64,000 nt of DNA, taken from positions 4,216 to 68,215 of the forward strand of contig JAVBOA010000021.1 in NCBI GenBank assembly GCA_031551135.1, read 5' to 3'. The notes beneath the pieces are model-generated. The model searched no databases and was not told where the DNA came from. It was given only the letters and a program-made list of their open reading frames with translations. Origin of the DNA: JAITVM01 sp031551135. GTDB taxonomy: Bacteria > Bacillota > Clostridia > Lachnospirales > JAITVM01. The position numbers and the translations under genes were made by a program. Positions 57,676 to 64,000 of this stretch are shown piece after piece. Each line of letters starts with the position of its first letter. Within the stretch, counting starts at the first letter, position 1.

Positions 57676-58797
57676 ATGATGAAAATAATGTTCTTAATCA
57701 ACCATGCCGGTAAAGGCGGCTCGGAAAAATATGTTCACACACTTGCGGAGTTTATGAGAAGCCGGGCAGAGATTTTTTTTGTTTATAATGAAGACGGGCC
57801 TTTGGTTAATAAAATGATTTCACTTGGAGCTACAATTTTTAACTTGAAAATGAACTCGATATTTGATTTCGCTGCCGCAAAAAAACTTGCCGTTTATTGC
57901 GAAGAAAATAAAATAGATATAATACATACCCAATTTCCCAGAGAAAATTATATAGCTTTATTTGCTAAAAAGCGTTATCCAAAGCTAAAAATAATTCATA
58001 CATCGCATTTGATTTTAAAACAGCCGTTTCATTGGAGGTTTTTGAATAAACGTATCGCCGCGAACAATGATGCGGTTATATGCGTATGCAATAAATGCAA
58101 GGAGGTTATGATAGAAAATAAATATCCCGAAGATAAAATTCATCTGATATTTAACGGAGTTCCATACAAGCCGTACACTCACGATATCACTAATTCTTCT
58201 ATGAGGAAGGAATTTAATATAAAACCCGATGAGTTTGTTTTCGTGACAGTTGCAAGATTTACAGAGGAAAAGGGTATTCCTTATTTAATAAAATCCGTTA
58301 AGCGGCTGATAAATATCGTTGATGATATTAAATTTACGCTTTTGCTGGTTGGCGACGGCGAGATGGAGGAGGAGCTGAAAAAACAGGTTGAAGTTGATAA
58401 TTTACAGCTTTACATAAAATTCGCCGGTTACCGTTATGATATTGAAAACATTTTAATGGGTGCAGATTGTTTCATAAATTCATCAAATTCGGAAGCGCTT
58501 TCTTTCGCGATATTGGAAGCCCTTGCAAAAGCTCTGCCTGTTATTGCCACAAAAGTCGGCGGCAACACCGACATTATAAACGACACTACAAATTGCGGCA
58601 TACTCGTGCGCTACGGCAGTGATGTGCAGCTTGCGCGTGCTATGGAAAAAATGATTTACAATAAAGATTTTTATAACGAATGCAGCAGAAATGCGGTTAC
58701 AAATATTAGAGACCGTTTTAATATAGATGCTATCTGCAATCAGACATACGAACTTTATAATAATATTTTGAAAGAGGTTGAACAAAATGATAATTGA
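57676..58797 (+). CDS. Glycosyltransferase family 4 protein
   Basis: A 373-aa GT-B enzyme. The acceptor half begins KIMFLINHAGKGGSEKYVHTL. The donor half has FVTVARFTEEKGIPYLIKSV, LLLVGDGEMEEELKKQV, FAGYRYDIENILMGADCFIN and the ExxxxxxxE region SNSEALSFAILEALAKALPV. It transfers a sugar from a nucleotide sugar with retention. The ATG at 57676 is 6 bp after GGGGGAG (57679 is possible). It ends 10 bp inside the following DUF4330 gene. Role: wall polysaccharide assembly. Confidence 0.92.
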   Translation: MMKIMFLINHAGKGGSEKYVHTLAEFMRSRAEIFFVYNEDGPLVNKMISLGATIFNLKMNSIFDFAAAKKLAVYCEENKIDIIHTQFPRENYIALFAKKRYPKLKIIHTSHLILKQPFHWRFLNKRIAANNDAVICVCNKCKEVMIENKYPEDKIHLIFNGVPYKPYTHDITNSSMRKEFNIKPDEFVFVTVARFTEEKGIPYLIKSVKRLINIVDDIKFTLLLVGDGEMEEELKKQVEVDNLQLYIKFAGYRYDIENILMGADCFINSSNSEALSFAILEALAKALPVIATKVGGNTDIINDTTNCGILVRYGSDVQLARAMEKMIYNKDFYNECSRNAVTNIRDRFNIDAICNQTYELYNNILKEVEQNDN

Positions 58798-59275
58798 TCA
58801 AAAAGGAAAGCTATTTGGAATTATAAATATAATTGATTTACTGTTAATTATTGTAATTCTTGCGGTTGGAGTTTTTGCTTTTGTAAAATTAGGCTCTGGG
58901 AATGTAATAACAAACACTAATCAAAAATTCATTGTCAAATATTATACGGAAGAGGTTTCGACATTTTGCGCAAATCAAGTTAAAGTAGGCGATTATGTTA
59001 TTGATGAAGCGAAAAATTTATCGCTTGGAAAAGTGACTGATGTTAAAGTAGGACCTTCGGTTTTTTATGCGCCGAATTCTAACGGCGAAATGGTTAAAAC
59101 AACTAAAAATCAAGATGATTTTTCTTCTATCGAAATAACAACGGAGATGGAAGCTCAGCCGTATACGCATGGCTTCAAGGTTGAGGGCAATTTGTACAGC
59201 GTAAATCATGGTTTCACTATCCGCGCGGGCTTGGCTAAAATTTATCTTCGAGTTTCGGGCATAGAAGCTCAATAA
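58787..59275 (+). CDS. DUF4330 membrane-anchored protein
   Basis: A 162-aa protein with a short cytoplasmic start (IDQKGKLFGIINIID), one membrane helix (LLLIIVILAVGVFAFVKLG) and an extracellular beta-rich domain (FIVKYYTEEVSTFCANQVKVGDYV...). This is DUF4330, which in clostridia and cyanobacteria sits in cell-surface or polysaccharide operons; no activity is known. ATG 58787 has AGAGG 9 bp upstream. It overlaps the glycosyltransferase end and precedes another membrane protein. Confidence 0.85.
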   Translation: MIIDQKGKLFGIINIIDLLLIIVILAVGVFAFVKLGSGNVITNTNQKFIVKYYTEEVSTFCANQVKVGDYVIDEAKNLSLGKVTDVKVGPSVFYAPNSNGEMVKTTKNQDDFSSIEITTEMEAQPYTHGFKVEGNLYSVNHGFTIRAGLAKIYLRVSGIEAQ

Positions 59276-59291
59276 TTGAAAGGTTGATATT

Positions 59292-59843
59292 ATGTCAAAT
59301 AGTTTTGTTATCAACATTTTTTTGAAGTTTTATAAAAAAATCGATAAAATTTATGAAAACAGCGCAATCCACAGGTTCATTTGGAATCTGTTTCAAATAG
59401 GATCATTCAGCTTTGTAGTGAAGCAAATAAAAATTATGCTGACAAAAGAGCCGAACAAAGAACTGCGAAATAATTCTTTGATTTTCGGTATTTTCGATAA
59501 ATGGACGAGTTTTCTGCATAAAATCTTTTCGGGAATATTTAAATATTTCGAAAAGGCATCAGAAGGAAGTTTTATTTGCTTTCTTGCGAAAACTGTCGTT
59601 CTTCCGTTAAAATCTCTTGGTTATGCATTAAACTCAATTTTTATATTTGCCGCAGGATTTTTTCTGATACGGCTGATTGCGCTCACTGTTATGCATGGAT
59701 TTGCAATTAATATTTTTGCGATAAACGGCGGAATATTTATAATTTGCACTTTGCTTTCCTTGATGAATTCGGACATGCTTGATTTTTCCCTAAAAGACAA
59801 TATTATCGCAAAGCTCATTGATTGGTTTTTCGTTGAAAAATAA
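59292..59843 (+). CDS. Unknown membrane protein of the polysaccharide operon
   Basis: A 183-aa protein that I cannot assign. The N-terminal 110 residues are basic and amphipathic (FLKFYKKIDKIYENSAIHRF, FGIFDKWTSFLHKIFSGIF). Two membrane helices follow (SIFIFAAGFFLIRLIALTV and NGGIFIICTLLSLM), then a short tail. GAAAGG precedes the ATG by about 10 bp. Its fixed place between DUF4330 and the O-antigen-ligase-like gene suggests a role in assembly of the same polymer, perhaps as an accessory subunit of the ligase. Confidence 0.6.
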   Translation: MSNSFVINIFLKFYKKIDKIYENSAIHRFIWNLFQIGSFSFVVKQIKIMLTKEPNKELRNNSLIFGIFDKWTSFLHKIFSGIFKYFEKASEGSFICFLAKTVVLPLKSLGYALNSIFIFAAGFFLIRLIALTVMHGFAINIFAINGGIFIICTLLSLMNSDMLDFSLKDNIIAKLIDWFFVEK

Positions 59844-59890
59844 ATCGACTGCGGATTAGGTCTTTATTTTGTGAACAAGGGGTTGAGTTT

Positions 59891-61225
59891 TTGGCTATTG
59901 AAAATGATAAGCTAAGAAGAATTTTGATTTTGTTAATTGGTTTGATATTCGGTATTCTATCGATATTTATTCCTTTTAAATATGTAATTTTGCTTGCGGC
60001 GGCTCTGGGTGCGGTTGTGCTGACGTTTTATAAACTGGAAATATCATTTGGTTTTTTTATAATTTTTATGTCAGCTATGCCGCATCAAATGTGGAATAAC
60101 CTTTTGATTATGTTATCCGCTTTGTTTTATCTGGGAGTTTTTTATTTGCAGGCTCTGGCAGGAAAAAGAGCGCCGATTTCATTTAAAAAAATAAATATAT
60201 TTTTGTTTTGCTTCGTGATATTTGCGTTTTACTCTGTTTTAATCAGCAGTGACAGAGGCGATAGTTTACGTATTTTTATGATAATGTTTTCGTGCATAAT
60301 TCTTTCTATTATAATGTCCGAACTTATTATTGATAAAAAAACTCTGAATATGTTTCTGTCTTTTATTTGTGTTGCGCTGTTTCTGACAACTCTTTATGGT
60401 ATTTATCAAAAAATCACCGGTGTGGAAATTAAGGCGGAATTTATTGATGTTGTTGTCAGTGCAAATATGCCCGGGCGTGTATTTTCTACAATGGATAACG
60501 CCAATAATTACGCAGAATATTTATCACTTTTGCTACCGCTGATACTTTCATATTTTTTAAATTCCAAAAATGAATTTAAGAAATTGACTGTACTTGCGAT
60601 TTTTGGGCTTGGAGTTGTTTTATTGGTTCTTACGCTTTCAAGAAGTGCGTATGTTACTTTTGTTATCGGTTTTGCACTTTATATAATGATGCTGAACAGC
60701 CGACTGATTCCGTACGGTATTTTTATATTTTTATTGGCGATTCCGTTTATACCGGATTTTATAATCAGCAGACTTATGACAATCGGAAAAGATTCTTCCA
60801 GCTCTTATAGGTTTATGATTTGGGAAGGCGTTTTTCGAATGATAAAAGAATATTGGCTGACCGGAATCGGAATGGGACCGTCCACGTTCCGTAAAATTTA
60901 TGATATTTTCAGCAATAAAGAAGCTTATAACGCATGGCATTCGCATAATTTGATTTTGCAGATTTGGATTGAAATGGGAATCGGCGGGCTGATTTCGTTT
61001 TTATTGCTTTTATTTACAACTATTCGAGGAATTTTCGTTGAATTTTTCAGAACGCATGAAAAATACTTTAAAAATATTTTTGCGGCGCTTGTTTTTTCTT
61101 TGGTGTCGATTGTGATATTTAGCTTTGCCGAATACGTTTGGTATTATCCGCGCGTGCTTTTGACATTTTGGCTTGTTTTAGGAATTGCATATGGTACTGT
61201 AAACCTATCGAGAGGTGAATGCTAA
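59891..61225 (+). CDS. O-antigen ligase/polymerase-like membrane protein
   Basis: A 444-aa protein with about 11 membrane helices. The Wzy_C region lies near residues 190-350: RVFSTMDNANNYAEYLSLLLP, VLTLSRSAYVTFVIG, DSSSSYRFMIWEGVFRMI and GIGMGPSTFRKIYDIF, then a conserved WHSHNLILQIWIEMG with the catalytic-type His. Such enzymes polymerise or ligate lipid-linked glycans outside the membrane. The TTG start at 59891 follows AAGGGG with 9-bp spacing. In this operon it probably polymerises or attaches the wall polymer. Confidence 0.88.
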   Translation: MAIENDKLRRILILLIGLIFGILSIFIPFKYVILLAAALGAVVLTFYKLEISFGFFIIFMSAMPHQMWNNLLIMLSALFYLGVFYLQALAGKRAPISFKKINIFLFCFVIFAFYSVLISSDRGDSLRIFMIMFSCIILSIIMSELIIDKKTLNMFLSFICVALFLTTLYGIYQKITGVEIKAEFIDVVVSANMPGRVFSTMDNANNYAEYLSLLLPLILSYFLNSKNEFKKLTVLAIFGLGVVLLVLTLSRSAYVTFVIGFALYIMMLNSRLIPYGIFIFLLAIPFIPDFIISRLMTIGKDSSSSYRFMIWEGVFRMIKEYWLTGIGMGPSTFRKIYDIFSNKEAYNAWHSHNLILQIWIEMGIGGLISFLLLLFTTIRGIFVEFFRTHEKYFKNIFAALVFSLVSIVIFSFAEYVWYYPRVLLTFWLVLGIAYGTVNLSRGEC

Positions 61226-61226
61226 A

Positions 61227-63452
61227 TTGAAGGTGCTTCATTTAATCAGCGGAGGAGATAAAGGCGGCGCAAAAACTCATGTTTTCGCACTGCTTTCTTC
61301 TCTTATAGAAGATATTGATATAATGGTTGTTTGTTTTATGGAAGGCGTTTTTTATAAGGAAATTCAAAATATGCCGATTCCATCGATGTTGATTAAGCAG
61401 AAATTTAGATATGATTTGACGGTTATAAACCGCATTGTGAAGTTAATCAGAAAAGAACGGTTTAATATTATTCATGCGCACGGTGCGCGCGCAAATTTTA
61501 TCGCTACGTTTTTGCGGCTCTATGTAAAAGTTCCGATCATCACAACCGTGCATAGCGACTACCGCTTGGATTTTACACAAAATCTTTATAAAAAGCTTTT
61601 ATTTACGGAGCTTAATGCGGTTTCTTTGAGATTTATGGATTATTATATCGGAGTCAGCCAAAATTTTAAAGATATGCTTGTTGAGCGAAATTTTCCTGCG
61701 GAAAAGATTTATACTGTTTATAATGCCATTGATTTTAATCAAAGTGTCAGTTTTATACCAAAAGAGGATTTTTTGAAACGCTATAAATTGACTGAGGAAG
61801 CGCAAAATAAGACATTAGTAGGAATAATCGGTCGTTTCGATAAAGTCAAGGGACATGATATTTTTATTAAAGCTTGTTCCGAAATTCTTAAAAAAAATGA
61901 AGATGTTTTATTTTTATTGGCAGGCGAGGGCGACGAGCAAAATAATTTAGAGGCGCTTGCAAAAAAACTTGGAATCGAAAAAAATATCAAATTTCTGGGT
62001 TTTGTTTCGGATATTTTTAGCTTTATAAATGCTATTGATATAAATGTATTGTCTTCTTACAGCGAATCATTTCCTTATGTTTTATTGGAAGGCGCACTTT
62101 TGAAAAAAGCCACTGTGAGTACGGCGGTCGGCGGAATTCCGGATTTAATCAAGAATGATGAGACGGGATATCTTTCAAAACCGGCTGACCCTGTGGATTT
62201 AGGCAAACAGATTTTAAAAATGATAAATAATAAAGAGCTTCGCATAAAATTGGGCGAAAATCTTAACAATTTTGCAAAAAGCAATTTCTCTAAAGAAAGC
62301 CTGAAAAATAGGCATATGGAAATTTATAATGATGTTCTCAGAGATTGCAAAAAGAAAAATATCCTGTTTGATGTTGTGCTTTCCGGCTATTATGGCTTTA
62401 ATAACAGCGGCGACGAGGCGATTTTGGAATCGATTATCGATAGTTTGAAGCAGGAAAAAGAAGATATAAAAATTCTTGTTCTCTCCAAAAAACCTCATCA
62501 AACTATGGAAAAATATAACGTGTTCGCTCTTAATAGGTATCATGTTTTGAAAATACCCAATTATTTGAAGATGTCGCGCGTTTTTATAAACGGTGGCGGA
62601 AGTTTGATTCAAGATATTACGAGCACTCATTCGCTAGTTTATTATACATATTTGATGCGTATGGCAAAAAAATTCGGCCTTAAAGTAATGCTTTATGCGA
62701 ACGGAATCGGACCGATCACAAAAGAATATAATGTAAAACGTGCAAAAAAGGCACTTAGATTATGTGATTATATTACACTGAGAGAACCTGAGTCTTTTAA
62801 GGAATTGGAAAGATTCGGTATTAATACCGCAAACACGAGGCTGTCTGCTGACCCGACTCTTCGAACAAAAAAAATTGAGGGCGATGAATTAAATAAGATT
62901 CTATTGGAAGAAAAAATTGATTTAAATAGAAAATACTTTGCACTTTCTTTTAGGCAATGGAAAAACAGCGATCCGGAATTTGTGGACAAAATAGTGAAAA
63001 TAATTAATTTTGTAAACGAAAAATATAATCTGTATCCGCTTTTTATTCCGATGCAATTTCCGAATGACCAGATTATCAGCAGCGAAATTATTCAAAAATG
63101 CAATTGTGAATGCAGTATTTTGAAAAATGAATATTCGGTAAAAGAGCTTTTGGGCATTGTCGGGATTTGCGAATTTGTTTTGGCAATGAGGCTTCATACT
63201 TTAATTTATTCTGTCAGCGTAAACGTGCCTGTAATCGGAATTGTTTATGACCCGAAAATCAGAGCTTTTATGGAATATATTAAGCAGAAAAAATATGTTG
63301 ATACCCGAAATATTAATACAGATGAGTTGATCGCCATGATTGAAAACGTAGTTGAAAATAAGGATGAAATACGTAAAGAAATCGAGCACGAGGCAGATAA
63401 GCTCAAAACTTTATGTTATGACGACCCGAAAATCGCTATCAGCTTAATTTAA
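61227..63452 (+). CDS. csaB: Glycosyltransferase fused to CsaB-type polysaccharide pyruvyltransferase
   Basis: A 741-aa fusion. Residues 1-375 are a GT4 glycosyltransferase (KVLHLISGGDKGGAKTHVFAL, GIIGRFDKVKGHDIFIKA, LLAGEGDEQNN, SYSESFPYVLLEGALLKKATV). Residues about 380-741 are CsaB: LSGYYGFNNSGDEAILESII, FINGGGSLIQDITSTHSLVYY, YANGIGPITKEYN, FALSFRQWKNSD and LAMRLHTLIYSV. CsaB adds pyruvate ketals to secondary wall polymer so that SLH domains can bind. TTG 61227 follows AGAGGTG and overlaps nothing; a GTG at 61215 would overlap the upstream gene. Confidence 0.92.
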   Translation: MKVLHLISGGDKGGAKTHVFALLSSLIEDIDIMVVCFMEGVFYKEIQNMPIPSMLIKQKFRYDLTVINRIVKLIRKERFNIIHAHGARANFIATFLRLYVKVPIITTVHSDYRLDFTQNLYKKLLFTELNAVSLRFMDYYIGVSQNFKDMLVERNFPAEKIYTVYNAIDFNQSVSFIPKEDFLKRYKLTEEAQNKTLVGIIGRFDKVKGHDIFIKACSEILKKNEDVLFLLAGEGDEQNNLEALAKKLGIEKNIKFLGFVSDIFSFINAIDINVLSSYSESFPYVLLEGALLKKATVSTAVGGIPDLIKNDETGYLSKPADPVDLGKQILKMINNKELRIKLGENLNNFAKSNFSKESLKNRHMEIYNDVLRDCKKKNILFDVVLSGYYGFNNSGDEAILESIIDSLKQEKEDIKILVLSKKPHQTMEKYNVFALNRYHVLKIPNYLKMSRVFINGGGSLIQDITSTHSLVYYTYLMRMAKKFGLKVMLYANGIGPITKEYNVKRAKKALRLCDYITLREPESFKELERFGINTANTRLSADPTLRTKKIEGDELNKILLEEKIDLNRKYFALSFRQWKNSDPEFVDKIVKIINFVNEKYNLYPLFIPMQFPNDQIISSEIIQKCNCECSILKNEYSVKELLGIVGICEFVLAMRLHTLIYSVSVNVPVIGIVYDPKIRAFMEYIKQKKYVDTRNINTDELIAMIENVVENKDEIRKEIEHEADKLKTLCYDDPKIAISLI

Positions 63453-63473
63453 AGCTGTTTTTATGGATTTAAG

Positions 63474-63520
63474 CCGGTTTAGATTTAACATATATAGTTT
63501 AAAAATCTAAATCGGTTTTC
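63474..63520 (+). terminator. Terminator of the polysaccharide operon
   Basis: CCGGTTTAGATTT (63474-63486) pairs with AAATCTAAATCGG (63503-63515), followed by TTTTC. Confidence 0.75.
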
Positions 63521-63567
63521 TGTAAAAAATTTCTATAATTTTAGCGGAAAATAAATTATAAAAGTGG

Positions 63568-63596
63568 TTGACAAAACAATTTCCATAGTATACAAT
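63568..63596 (+). promoter_or_regulatory. Promoter of the tRNA-Ser genes
   Basis: TTGACA (63568-63573), a 17-bp spacer and TACAAT (63591-63596). Confidence 0.75.
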
Positions 63597-63653
63597 ATAA
63601 AACGTTCGCAAGATGAGCAACAGCAACAAAAACAAAGCATGACCATAATTTAT

Positions 63654-63739
63654 GGAGGGGTGTCCGAGCGGTTTAAGGAGCTAGTCTTGAAAACTAGTGA
63701 CTCCGAAAGGGGCCGTGGGTTCGAATCCCACCTCCTCCG
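63654..63739 (+). tRNA. tRNA-Ser (UGA)
   Basis: Class II tRNA. The acceptor is GGAGGGG/CTCCTCC, the anticodon stem is CTAGT/ACTAG with loop CTTGAAA (TGA), the variable arm is long, and the T-arm is GGGTTCGAATCCC. CCA is not encoded. Confidence 0.97.
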
Positions 63740-63761
63740 TTTCAATAATTCTTGGTCACAT

Positions 63762-63852
63762 GGAGAATTACCCAAGTGGCTCAAGGGGCACGATTGGAAA
63801 TCGTGTAGGTCATGAGAGTGGCGCGAGGGTTCAAATCCCTCATTCTCCGCCA
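63762..63852 (+). tRNA. tRNA-Ser (GGA)
   Basis: Class II tRNA. The acceptor is GGAGAAT/ATTCTCC, the anticodon stem is CACGA/TCGTG with loop TTGGAAA (GGA), the variable arm is long, the T-arm is GGGTTCAAATCCC, and CCA follows at 63850-63852. It is 22 bp after tRNA-Ser(UGA), in the same transcript. Confidence 0.97.
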
Positions 63853-64000
63853 ATTTACTTGAACATTGAAAACTAAATAGATAAAAGAAAAAAACCAACC
63901 TAAAAATTCTTTTGTGGAAAGTCTCGAAAGAGACTAAAATAAAAAGAGAAGAAATAAAAAGCCAGTAAAATTTTTGATAACCAAAAATCATACTTGGCGA
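63853..64000 (+). other. Possible rRNA-operon leader (incomplete)
   Basis: ACATTGAAAACTAAATAGA resembles the CTTGAAAACT-type segment common before rRNA genes in Bacillota, and GTCTCGAAAGAGAC is a boxB-like hairpin. No mature 16S or 23S sequence is reached before the window ends, so this is only suggestive. Confidence 0.3.

Noticed and set aside
63853..64000. Start of 16S rRNA
   Set aside because: The segment has only leader-like motifs; the conserved AGAGTTTGATC start is not reached.

Overview
The window is low-GC, gene-dense DNA from an anaerobic Gram-positive bacterium of the Clostridia (Bacillota). The signs are strong AGGAGG-type ribosome sites with frequent TTG starts, canonical TTGACA/TATAAT promoters, a T-box leader, PerR-type Fur, SLH-domain and CsaB surface proteins, FeoAB, GlpK, and tRNA genes mostly without encoded CCA. 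The exact genus cannot be read from the sequence.

Layout. 0-3.4 kb: a TetR regulator divergent from a small secreted operon (flavodoxin lipoprotein, NTF2-like protein, DUF6273 lipoprotein). 3.6-13.3 kb: a putative membrane-anchored deacetylase-like protein, a SpoIID/LytB protein, QueA, a polar amino-acid ABC transporter, an SLH protein and endonuclease V. 13.5-19.9 kb: an HscC-type Hsp70 with a giant J-domain/TPR partner, RNase P RNA, PerR and TrmL. 20-24.8 kb: a c-di-GMP phosphodiesterase whose N-terminus is out of frame at a TA tract, then a chemoreceptor. 24.9-33.2 kb: a glycerol operon on the minus strand (GlpK, GlpA-like and GlpB-like oxidoreductases, DUF1667, FAD-linked oxidase, unknown partner, DeoR regulator). 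33.4-35.9 kb: feoA-feoB and a Cys-rich FeoB partner. 36-38 kb: a T-box leader and a tyrosine phenol-lyase/tryptophanase family enzyme. 38-50.2 kb: ModE-like and LysR regulators, a flavoprotein, and a probable carboxylic-acid catabolic operon (DASS carrier, CoA ligase, CoA transferase, three-subunit molybdenum hydroxylase), followed by a metallo-beta-lactamase-fold hydrolase. 50.3-54.4 kb: tRNA-Leu, a DUF169 protein and a YkoEDC-like ECF transporter. 54.5-55.7 kb: a promoter with a LexA-type box, a 63-aa protein and thioredoxin. 55.9-63.5 kb: a cell-wall polysaccharide operon (MurJ-like flippase, glycosyltransferases, DUF4330, O-antigen-ligase-like protein, GT4-CsaB fusion). 63.6 kb to the end: two tRNA-Ser genes and possibly the leader of an rRNA operon.

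The most striking non-coding element is a family of about 113-bp palindromic repeats. There are six complete copies, one cut by the window edge, one degenerate copy and about nine short derivatives, all between genes. The inner stem changes on both sides at once between copies (CACGC/GCGTG, CGCGC/GCGCG, CCGC/GCGG), which suggests that the folded structure itself is conserved.

Links between genes: the CsaB domain would pyruvylate the wall polymer that SLH domains bind. Molybdate-type regulation lies next to the molybdenum hydroxylase. The DeoR regulator probably acts on the large inverted repeat upstream of glpK. The TetR protein probably acts on three matching palindromes, two of which lie inside promoter spacers.
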